Assembly: GCA_024226315.1 (NCBI GenBank)
Contig: JAAELT010000444.1
Span: 1 to 55,930 of the forward strand
Direction: 5' to 3'
DNA: 55,930 nucleotides
From: a bacterium
GTDB lineage: Bacteria; Acidobacteriota; Thermoanaerobaculia; Multivoradales; J023
A program made the position numbers and the translations under genes. A model generated the notes under the pieces. That model saw only the letters and a program-made list of their open reading frames with translations. It made no database searches and was not told where the DNA came from. Numbering within the stretch: position 1 is the first letter of the stretch; each line of letters begins with the position of its first letter. Shown one piece after another: positions 48,586 through 55,930 of this stretch.

Positions 48586-51500
48586 ATGAATAGACGGAGA
48601 CTGATCACCCTGATCATCTGTGCGCTCGCCGCGGGCGCCCAGTTCGTGGCCGCCGAGCCGGTGCCGGACGCCGGATCCCGTGCCGAGGCCGAATCGATCC
48701 TCGAGGGTTGGAGCCGGGGCCGAGACATGACGGAGAAGGCCGTGCTCTACGCCGGCGCCCGACGGGCCCAGCAGGTCCGGCGCCCGCCGCTGCCGCGCGA
48801 CCTGGCGCCGGCCCGGCTGGCGGCGAGCCTCGAAGCCCTGGGCGCGGCCGCGCGGAAAGGCGCGACCACGGACGAGGTCCGTGCCGCCTATTCCGCGTTC
48901 GAGATTCAGGACCTCCTCGAGCGCGACGAGTTGAAGGAGATCGGCGCACGGTTGGCCGCGGCCGGTGCCGCCGACGAGATCCTGGCCCGCCACGAGCAGG
49001 CCAGGACCGCCTACCTGGACGCCAGCGACCGGTTGCGACAGGCCCTGGGCTCGGGCTCGCTCGAGAAGGATGGCGCCGGTCTCTCGGTCGAGACTCTGGC
49101 TTTGCTGGAGGCGCACGAGGCGACGGTGCCGATGTTGCGCTCCTCACTGCTGCCGTACCGGCGCCAGGATCTGGCGCCCCGGGACGTCGCTCTGCAACCG
49201 ACCGTCGTGCCCTCCTACCTGGACGCCACCGGCCCGACCTCCTCGCCCGCGGATCTCGCGCCGACCCCGGAAGCGCCGCTGGCCGAGGAGATCCTGGCCA
49301 AGGCCGAGGAGCTCGGGTACGACTACGTGCGGATCCACGAGTTCGTGCACGACGAGATCGACACCGAGTGGTACGCCGGCAGCCAGAAGGGCGCCCTGGG
49401 CACCCTGCGCCAGGGCAGCGGCAACGACGTCGATCAGGCGAGCCTGCTGGTGGCCCTGTTCCGGGCCAGCTCGCTGCCGGCGCGCTACGTCACGGGGGTG
49501 GCCGAGCTGCCGCTGGCGTACTTCCAGCAGCAGGTCGGTCTCGGCGACGCCGGCCGCGTCGCCGACTTCCTGGCCCGCGCCGGCGTGGCCCGCACGCCGG
49601 TGATCCGGGGCGGCGCGGTCAGCGGCTTCCACGTCGAGCAGACCTGGGTCTCGGCCTACCTGCCCTACACCAATTACCGGGGCGCGGTGGTCGATTTTTC
49701 GGGCAAGACCTGGCTGCCGCTGGCGCCGGCGATTCAGGACTACGAGCGCGCGCCGGCGAGCGGCGTGCTCGCCGCCATGGGCTTCGACGCCGATGAGCTC
49801 CTCGCCGACTACCTCGCCGCGCCCCAGGCGCTGGAGCCGCTGGCGACGCTGCGAGCCGCGGTGGAGGATCACCTGCTGCAGGCCGGTGGCGGCAGCTACG
49901 AGGAGCAACTGGCCACGCGGACCGCCCTGATCGCGAGGCTCGGCATCCTCCCCAACTCGCTGCCGTTCGCCGCGGCGGCGGTGACCGCAGAAGGTGCCGC
50001 GGTCGCCGAGGATCAGCGGGTCGAGGTCAGGCTCTCGGCGCGCTCCGGCACGGGGGACGGCGCGCCGGTGATCCTGGATCACACTCTCGCCCTGGCCGAG
50101 CTCGTGGGCCGGCGCCTGACCGTTTCCTACGTGCCCGCCACCGCCGACGACCACCAGGTGGTGAACGCCTTCGGTGGCCTCGACCAGGTGCCCGCGTATC
50201 TCGTGCGCCTGCGCCCGCAGCTGCGCATCGGCGGCCGCCGGGTGGCGGTCGGCGAGGGCTCGTTGCCGATGGCGGTGCCCCACCGCCTGGAGATCGAGCT
50301 CAGCGGGCCGTTCGGCACCGAGCGCACCGGCCAGACGTTCCTCTCGGGCTCGTACCACGCCCTGGCGCTCGGCGCGCAGCGCTTCGTGGAGCACGTGGGC
50401 GAAGCCGACCCGGAGGACGAGGAGTTTCTCGGCGCGGCGCTCCTGAGCGGCGTGGCCTACGGCTTCGGCACCGAATGGGACGCCGCCGAGCGCGAGCTGG
50501 CGGCGCTGCTGGACGTGGCGGTGGCACGTCCGTTGCCGTCGGTGGCGATCGCCTCGAACGCGGTCGAGGCGCCGGTCGTCCTGGGGCTTCCCCGGCGCCT
50601 GGAATGGCGGGGCGTGACGCTCGACGCCGCCTTGCGAGTCGCCGAGCCGGTCGCGCGGGAAGACGCGGCGGCGGCGCGCGACTGGATGCGCCTGTCCGCG
50701 CTCCAGGGCTCGGCGCTGGAGCATCTGATCTTCGAGCGCCAGTTCCTGGTCGAATCGCAGTCGGCGGACAAGGCGCTGGGCCTGGCCCGCCAGCAGGGGA
50801 TCGAAGTGTTGCGGCTCGACGCCGCCAACGTCGATGCCCTGCTGCCGGCGTTGCAGCACCCGCAGGCGGTGCGCTCGGCGGTCGAAGACTGGGCTCGCCA
50901 GGGCTTCGAGGTCGAGATTCCGCGCCAGCAGCTCGCCCTCAATGCCTGGGTGGGGTCGGCCTGGAGGGTCGAGGACCCGGCCTCGGCGGCCGCCGGCTAC
51001 TTCCTGGCCGGCGGTCTGGCCGGCGGTGCCACCACGGAAGAACCCGGGGACTGGGTCCTCGATTTCGTGGCCGACGCCCTGGCGCACCTGCGGGCGGATC
51101 CCAACCTCGATCCCCTGGCGGGAGCGTCGGTGCGCAAGATTCCGGGCGGCGACTTCCAGGTCGGTACGGTGGGGGAGAGCTTCCCGCTCGAGCTCACGGT
51201 ACAGGTGCTCGATTCGGTGGGGCGGCCGGTGAAGGGCGCGGAAGTGGAGTTCCGGTCACTCGCCGGGGGCGGCGAGCTGCGCTCGGATGGCGCCGGCTCC
51301 GCCGGCACCCCGACACTGACCACCGACGCGGGCGGCTTCGCCTCCGTCGAGCTGGTGGCGGGTACTCGGGTGCTCGACAACGTGGTTTTGGTCCAGCGCC
51401 ATCCCGACGACGAGGAGCCGACCTGGGCGCTCCAGCACCTGGTGAGTGCGATGGTGGCCTCTGGCATCGGCCAGCTCGCCATCGAGCAACCCTTCGAGGC

Positions 51501-54500
51501 GATCGCCTATCCCGGCCCGGCGGCGAGCCTGACGCGGACCGACACGTCCGAGACGGAATTCCCGGACTCCAGCATCGCCATGTGGACAGACTCGATGGTG
51601 ATCGAGGTCATGGATGCCTACGGCAACGCGGTTTCCAACGCCGAGGTCGAAGCCTCCGCGCAAGAGCCGATCCTCGGTTGGGCCGAGGAGCTGTGCGGCG
51701 ATGACGGCGCCGGGGCCGAGAGGCTCCATTTCTTTGCCGCCGGCGTGCTGCCGGACGGCAGCTTTCGTGATTGCCCATCGTCGTTTCCCAGTCGTGGCGA
51801 GTGCGGGTCGGAAGTGCTGCGACTGAAGACCGGCGCCGCCGGTCGGGCCATCGTCGGAGTCATTTTCGGCGGTTCGCCTCTGGTGGAGCTGCCGGCGCGG
51901 GTCGAGCTCCGGCAGGTCGATCTCTCGGTCTCGATCACCGAGTCCGCGGATCCGCTGAGGATTCCAGCGTCGGGAGGAGCTTCGCCCCCGCCGGTCCCCT
52001 TGATCTACCAGATCGAGGTGGCCAACCGTGGCAGCCATCCGGCGACGAGCGCTCGCGTCGAGTTGCAGCTCGGCTTGCCCGACGGTGTCTCGATCGAGGA
52101 GGTAGAGCCGAGCCGGGGCACCTGGGTCGAGCCCTCGTGGACCCTGGGAGACCTGGCGGTCGACGCCACCGAGACCTTGACCGTGACCTTGCTCGTCGCC
52201 CCCGGTACGGTAGCGGGGCCGGAGGAGCTGGGGGTCTTTGCCCAGGTCATCGCGCCGGAGGATCCGGTGGTCGGGGTCGGGGACGACTCGGCCATCGAGC
52301 TCACCAGCCTCGAGCTGGTCGAGGACGGCGAGATCCTTCCCAGCCAGAGCCAGGCCTCGGAGCCGGTCGCCTCGCCGGATGGAGCCATCGGCGGCAAGGC
52401 GCTGGCGGTCATTGCGCCGCTGGAGCTCTTCTACTCCAGCGCGGTCATCCGGATCGATTCTCCCGGCCCTTTCGGCCAGGTCATCGGTACGTGCGAACCT
52501 CACCCGAGCGGGTTTCTCAGGGCCAGAAATTTCCTCGTCCATGCCGCCACCAAGGTCAGCGAACCCTACCCGTTGCCGATCGAGGTCCTCCATTTCGGTG
52601 CCGACCCCGACGATTGCCGGGCGGTCGAGGTGCATGACTGCCGCGACGCCTGCCTGGCACCGTGCGGCCTGATCGTGGACGGCGTGCCATTTCCCGGAGA
52701 AGTCACCGACTGCGCCTACTGTGTCGGCGGCGGTTCCGGCTGCACGTTCCAGAGGTGGGAGCGCGACTGCGAGGATCGCGTCTGGGCTGTCCGCAGATCG
52801 CAGCTGCTTCCAGAGGAGTGCTCGGCTTCGCTGACCAACTCCGGCTCCGCCACGGCGCCGGTCCAGGCGGAAGACGGTCTGGCGGTGCTCACAACTCTCA
52901 CCGCCGGGCCGGATCCCGGAGACCATGGAGTGGAGTTCGAGGGTTCGTACCTCTCGCGAGGGCTCTATCCGAACCCGCAGACCGGCGAGTTGGAGATTCG
53001 GACCAACCCCATCCACCCATCGATTCCATTCTTCGAAGTTTCCCCCTCCCCGATCGGGTCCTTTCACGGTCTCCAGCTGGAGATCACGGACATCGCCCCG
53101 GAGCAGCCGGATCTGACCGAGGGTGGCGTCACCTCGACCGACACCACCTTCTCCTACCGCATCGAGCCGGCCGACTACCGGGCGAATAGCGTCACCGTCA
53201 GAATCGAGGCCGACGATGCGTTCGTTTCCGCCCCGGTCGGCTCCTCGCTTTCGGGCGAAGGGCAGGCCGTCTTACCCCAAGGCACTCGACTCGAGGCTGG
53301 GCAGCAGCACGAGGCGCGGCTGTTGCTGAATGCCGGCTCGGCGATCGAGGTGACTTCCGACCGGGTGCCGGTGCCCCTGGCACGGCAGATCATCCGAAGC
53401 GTGGACGATCCATTCGTTCTGTCTCAGGACACCGATCTGGCCGCCGAGCTGCACTGCCAGGCGAGCACCTCGCTGGATTTCACTCTCAACCGCGCAGCCG
53501 ACGTGACTCTGTGGCTTCAGCGCGCCGTGGGCGTGGGCGTCGACGGCGTGGAGTACTCGGACGAGGAGATCCTCCTGGTCGAGAACGAGGCCTTCGAGGA
53601 GGGGGCGCACAGCCATCCCGTGACACTGCACGATCTCCCCCCGGGCGACTATCGGGGCACGCTCCGTGCGGTGGACGAAGCGGGCCTGGAGGAGGAGGAG
53701 AGTGAGTTCCTGGCGCTAGCGGAAAACCGGATGAGTGACCATCAGCGCGTCGGCCAGACCATGCTGCGCGGCGTGAACCTGTGGAAGGGCAACCTGGTGC
53801 TGAGCCGCCAGGACATGTCGGTGCGCGGCCGCGGGGCGCCGCTGGAGCTGACGCGGACCTACGTCTCGAGCGCCAGCCAGGTACCGGGATCTCTGGGCGT
53901 CGGCTGGATGCACAACTGGGAGTCCCGGGTCGAGGTGACGCCGTGCGGCGAGGTGGTGCTGACCGGCGGCGATGGCTCCGGCCTGCGTTTCGTCGACGAC
54001 GGCACCGGGGGTTTGACAGCCCGCCCCGGCACCCACGGCAGGATGGTTGCCGACGCAGAGGCCGGGACGTTCGACTTCTTCACCGTCGGCGGCCACCGCC
54101 ACCGCTACGTGCCGGTCCAGGAAGGCCGGTGGGAGCTCGAGCGGGTCGTCGACCCGGACGGCAACGCCACGGTCCTGACCTACTCCGGCACGGGCGCGGA
54201 CCGGCTCTTGCGGCGGGTCACCGACGAGGCGGGGCGCGCGCTGGATTTCTTCTATCAGGAGCGCGCGTCTCTGCTGTGGCGGGGTGATGTGCTGACCCGC
54301 GTGACCGGTCCCGACGGTCTGGAAGTGAGCTTCGGCTACGACGCCTACGGCAACCTCTCGGCCGCCACGCGCGAAGGGAACTCGCGCCAGGATCTCTACA
54401 CCTACCAGCAGGTCCCGGGCTGGGATTTCGGGGCCCGCTGGGCTTTGGAGGGCACGATCGACGGCTTGAACGGCGCCGACACCCGCTACGTCTACCAGGT

Positions 54501-55930
54501 GGCGGACATCCAGGCGGTGCCCGGGCAGGGGGTCAGCTCGCTGCTGGTGCGCGAGATCCACGCGCCGGTCGGGGGAGTGACGAGCTTCGTCTGGGATCTC
54601 GGGTCTCTGGCCGCGCACTCAGGACCGGCGCACCGGGTGATCGACAGGCGGGGCGAGGAGACCGGGTATCGCTTCAACGACACCGGCAATCCGCTGGAGA
54701 TCGTCGACCCTCTGGAGCATGCCACGGCCATGGAGTGGGACGTCGAGAACCTGGTGATGAGCGGGCTCACCGACGGCAAGGGCACGGCCACGGACGTCAC
54801 CCACGACGGGTACGGCAACCCGCTCACCGAGACGGTGACGGTGAGCGACTTCGACGGCACCGAGCACACCTACACCGTGACCCACACCTACGTGCCGGCG
54901 GGCCAGGCGCCCTTCCAGCGCAACCTGGTGGCCACGCGCACCGACCGCAACGGCCACACCACGACGTACGAGTACGACGCCCAGGGCAACCTGGTGTCGC
55001 GCAGCATCGAGGTCACCGACATCGCGGGCGAGACCACCACCGTGGCGGTGCACCACACCTACTCGGCCAACGGCGACCGCCTGACCAGCACCGACGCCCG
55101 TGGCGGGGTGACGACGTACCGGTACGACTCGAACGGTTACCTGGAGGAGGTGACCGATCCGCTGGGCAACACCACCCTGACGGAGTGGAACGACCGCAGC
55201 CTGCCGGTGAAGGTCACCGACGCCCGTGGGCACAGGACGTTCATGGATTACGACCGCCTCGGCCGGCTGACGCGGCGCCAGCATTCGGACCATGGTGTGG
55301 AGAGGATCGAGTACTTCGACGGCCTGAACCTCAAGATCGCGACCGATGCCCGGGGTGGGGTGACGCGCACCACCTCCGACGACGAGGGCCGGGTGATCCA
55401 CATCCAGGACGCGGTGGGCAATCAGAAGGTGTTCGAGTACGACGCGGAGGGCAACAAGATCCTGGAGAGCCGCTGGTTCGGTGGCCATACGCCGCGCGAC
55501 GACGTGATCTTCGAGTACGACGCTGCCGGCCGTCTGATCTACCGGCGCGAGGCGGCCATCGGCCGGGTGACCACCTTCGAGTACGACGAGGTCGGCAACT
55601 TGACGCGCGAGCGGATGGTGAGCGAGGTGGTGGACGACGGTTTCGCGCCGCACGTGACCGAGGCCGACTACGACGAGCTGAGCCGCCCGATCGAGGTGCG
55701 CCGGCAGCTGGGGGAGGGCTTCGTGATCACGAAGACGAGATTCGACGGCGAGGGCAACAAGATCCTGGAGCTGGATCCTCTCGAGCGCACCACGGTGATG
55801 GACTACGACGCGCTCAACCGGCTGCTCCGGGTCGACGAGGCGGGCCTGCGCGAGCGCCGCCACTTCTACGACCCGAGCGGCAATCTCTCCCGCAGCGAGC
55901 TCGACGTGCTGGTCGGCGAAGAGCCCGCGA
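48586..55930 (+). CDS. RHS-repeat protein with transglutaminase-like domain (partial, runs off the right edge)
   Basis: Starts at ATG 48586 with GGGAG about nine bases upstream and stays open for 2,448 codons to the window's end, so the 3' part is missing. Signal peptide MNRRRLITLIICALAAGAQFVAA. Residues about 240-305 are a transglutaminase-like domain (EFVHDEIDTEWYAGSQKGA, then GNDVDQASLLVALFRASSLPARYV), but the catalytic Cys position is not Cys, so it is probably inactive. An invasin-type Big_1 module lies near 865-950, a DUF11-like module near 1110-1215, and a Cys-rich patch near 1340-1400. A DUF6531 module starts near 1720 (GVNLWKGNLVLSRQDM), followed by YD/RHS repeats to the edge. Such proteins usually end in a hypervariable toxin domain, which would lie outside the window. 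It follows the giant gene by 20 bases. Confidence 0.9.
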   Translation, partial: MNRRRLITLIICALAAGAQFVAAEPVPDAGSRAEAESILEGWSRGRDMTEKAVLYAGARRAQQVRRPPLPRDLAPARLAASLEALGAAARKGATTDEVRAAYSAFEIQDLLERDELKEIGARLAAAGAADEILARHEQARTAYLDASDRLRQALGSGSLEKDGAGLSVETLALLEAHEATVPMLRSSLLPYRRQDLAPRDVALQPTVVPSYLDATGPTSSPADLAPTPEAPLAEEILAKAEELGYDYVRIHEFVHDEIDTEWYAGSQKGALGTLRQGSGNDVDQASLLVALFRASSLPARYVTGVAELPLAYFQQQVGLGDAGRVADFLARAGVARTPVIRGGAVSGFHVEQTWVSAYLPYTNYRGAVVDFSGKTWLPLAPAIQDYERAPASGVLAAMGFDADELLADYLAAPQALEPLATLRAAVEDHLLQAGGGSYEEQLATRTALIARLGILPNSLPFAAAAVTAEGAAVAEDQRVEVRLSARSGTGDGAPVILDHTLALAELVGRRLTVSYVPATADDHQVVNAFGGLDQVPAYLVRLRPQLRIGGRRVAVGEGSLPMAVPHRLEIELSGPFGTERTGQTFLSGSYHALALGAQRFVEHVGEADPEDEEFLGAALLSGVAYGFGTEWDAAERELAALLDVAVARPLPSVAIASNAVEAPVVLGLPRRLEWRGVTLDAALRVAEPVAREDAAAARDWMRLSALQGSALEHLIFERQFLVESQSADKALGLARQQGIEVLRLDAANVDALLPALQHPQAVRSAVEDWARQGFEVEIPRQQLALNAWVGSAWRVEDPASAAAGYFLAGGLAGGATTEEPGDWVLDFVADALAHLRADPNLDPLAGASVRKIPGGDFQVGTVGESFPLELTVQVLDSVGRPVKGAEVEFRSLAGGGELRSDGAGSAGTPTLTTDAGGFASVELVAGTRVLDNVVLVQRHPDDEEPTWALQHLVSAMVASGIGQLAIEQPFEAIAYPGPAASLTRTDTSETEFPDSSIAMWTDSMVIEVMDAYGNAVSNAEVEASAQEPILGWAEELCGDDGAGAERLHFFAAGVLPDGSFRDCPSSFPSRGECGSEVLRLKTGAAGRAIVGVIFGGSPLVELPARVELRQVDLSVSITESADPLRIPASGGASPPPVPLIYQIEVANRGSHPATSARVELQLGLPDGVSIEEVEPSRGTWVEPSWTLGDLAVDATETLTVTLLVAPGTVAGPEELGVFAQVIAPEDPVVGVGDDSAIELTSLELVEDGEILPSQSQASEPVASPDGAIGGKALAVIAPLELFYSSAVIRIDSPGPFGQVIGTCEPHPSGFLRARNFLVHAATKVSEPYPLPIEVLHFGADPDDCRAVEVHDCRDACLAPCGLIVDGVPFPGEVTDCAYCVGGGSGCTFQRWERDCEDRVWAVRRSQLLPEECSASLTNSGSATAPVQAEDGLAVLTTLTAGPDPGDHGVEFEGSYLSRGLYPNPQTGELEIRTNPIHPSIPFFEVSPSPIGSFHGLQLEITDIAPEQPDLTEGGVTSTDTTFSYRIEPADYRANSVTVRIEADDAFVSAPVGSSLSGEGQAVLPQGTRLEAGQQHEARLLLNAGSAIEVTSDRVPVPLARQIIRSVDDPFVLSQDTDLAAELHCQASTSLDFTLNRAADVTLWLQRAVGVGVDGVEYSDEEILLVENEAFEEGAHSHPVTLHDLPPGDYRGTLRAVDEAGLEEEESEFLALAENRMSDHQRVGQTMLRGVNLWKGNLVLSRQDMSVRGRGAPLELTRTYVSSASQVPGSLGVGWMHNWESRVEVTPCGEVVLTGGDGSGLRFVDDGTGGLTARPGTHGRMVADAEAGTFDFFTVGGHRHRYVPVQEGRWELERVVDPDGNATVLTYSGTGADRLLRRVTDEAGRALDFFYQERASLLWRGDVLTRVTGPDGLEVSFGYDAYGNLSAATREGNSRQDLYTYQQVPGWDFGARWALEGTIDGLNGADTRYVYQVADIQAVPGQGVSSLLVREIHAPVGGVTSFVWDLGSLAAHSGPAHRVIDRRGEETGYRFNDTGNPLEIVDPLEHATAMEWDVENLVMSGLTDGKGTATDVTHDGYGNPLTETVTVSDFDGTEHTYTVTHTYVPAGQAPFQRNLVATRTDRNGHTTTYEYDAQGNLVSRSIEVTDIAGETTTVAVHHTYSANGDRLTSTDARGGVTTYRYDSNGYLEEVTDPLGNTTLTEWNDRSLPVKVTDARGHRTFMDYDRLGRLTRRQHSDHGVERIEYFDGLNLKIATDARGGVTRTTSDDEGRVIHIQDAVGNQKVFEYDAEGNKILESRWFGGHTPRDDVIFEYDAAGRLIYRREAAIGRVTTFEYDEVGNLTRERMVSEVVDDGFAPHVTEADYDELSRPIEVRRQLGEGFVITKTRFDGEGNKILELDPLERTTVMDYDALNRLLRVDEAGLRERRHFYDPSGNLSRSELDVLVGEEPA

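Noticed and set aside
48960..49610. Alternative plus-strand frame within the start of the RHS gene
   Set aside because: It is Arg/Ser/Pro-rich with no signature, whereas the frame from 48586 has a signal peptide, a transglutaminase-like domain and RHS repeats.

Overview
The window is GC-rich and tightly packed. It is most likely from an Acidobacteriota genome, perhaps a Thermoanaerobaculia-like lineage. That placement is an inference from an Oar-like TonB-dependent receptor, an ECF sigma factor of the TIGR02999 type coupled to a TPR-tailed Hanks kinase, sulfatase-TPR lipoproteins and giant CARDB-rich secreted proteins. No 16S rRNA or tRNA gene is present to confirm it.

Region 1 (1-12631) looks like a peptidoglycan amino-sugar salvage locus in two convergent operons that meet tail to tail at 7960-7966. 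The plus operon encodes a sodium:solute symporter, an exported M14-type metallopeptidase, an exported NagZ glucosaminidase fused to an AmiE-like serine hydrolase, and a NamZ (DUF1343) muramidase lipoprotein. The minus operon, with ATGA overlaps, encodes a MurK/NagK-like BadF-family sugar kinase, a second symporter and an S41 peptidase. Together they suggest that muropeptides are trimmed outside the cytoplasm, the sugars are imported by sodium symport and then phosphorylated. A 41-codon lipoprotein stub on the minus strand at 1999-2124 may be a gene remnant.

Region 2 (12632-19642) holds a TonB-dependent receptor, a convergent sulfatase-superfamily lipoprotein with TPRs, and a divergent DUF885 protein.

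Region 3 (19643-23740) is an accessory patch. The 3' end of the DUF885 gene is repeated 2,910 bases downstream (22475-22552) as a headless remnant. Each copy is followed by a converging gene for a secreted Cys-rich protein. Between the two copies lie two divergent regulators that share one HTH domain, one of them with a TPR tail, and a 19-codon micro-ORF with a perfect Shine-Dalgarno. Base composition drops sharply around the second Cys-rich gene.

Region 4 (23741-29296) carries the ECF sigma factor and kinase pair, then a gamma-glutamyltranspeptidase lipoprotein and a dCMP-deaminase-like enzyme. Region 5 (29297-55930) is one apparent operon: a small secreted protein, a giant secreted protein of about 6,100 residues split by a one-base frameshift in a G run at 33306-33309, and an RHS-repeat protein of at least 2,448 residues that runs off the right edge. 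The giant protein combines an HExxH metallopeptidase-like head, an alpha/alpha-toroid repeat region, nine CARDB modules, four SPNGDG (FlgD-like) modules, Ig/FN3 and F5/8C modules, two propeller-like regions, DUF11 and CGSCDG (DUF7467-like) repeats and Ser-Asp tracts. This giant/RHS pair is the best candidate for an undescribed surface or antagonism system. No IS element, CRISPR array, RNA gene or integrase was seen.
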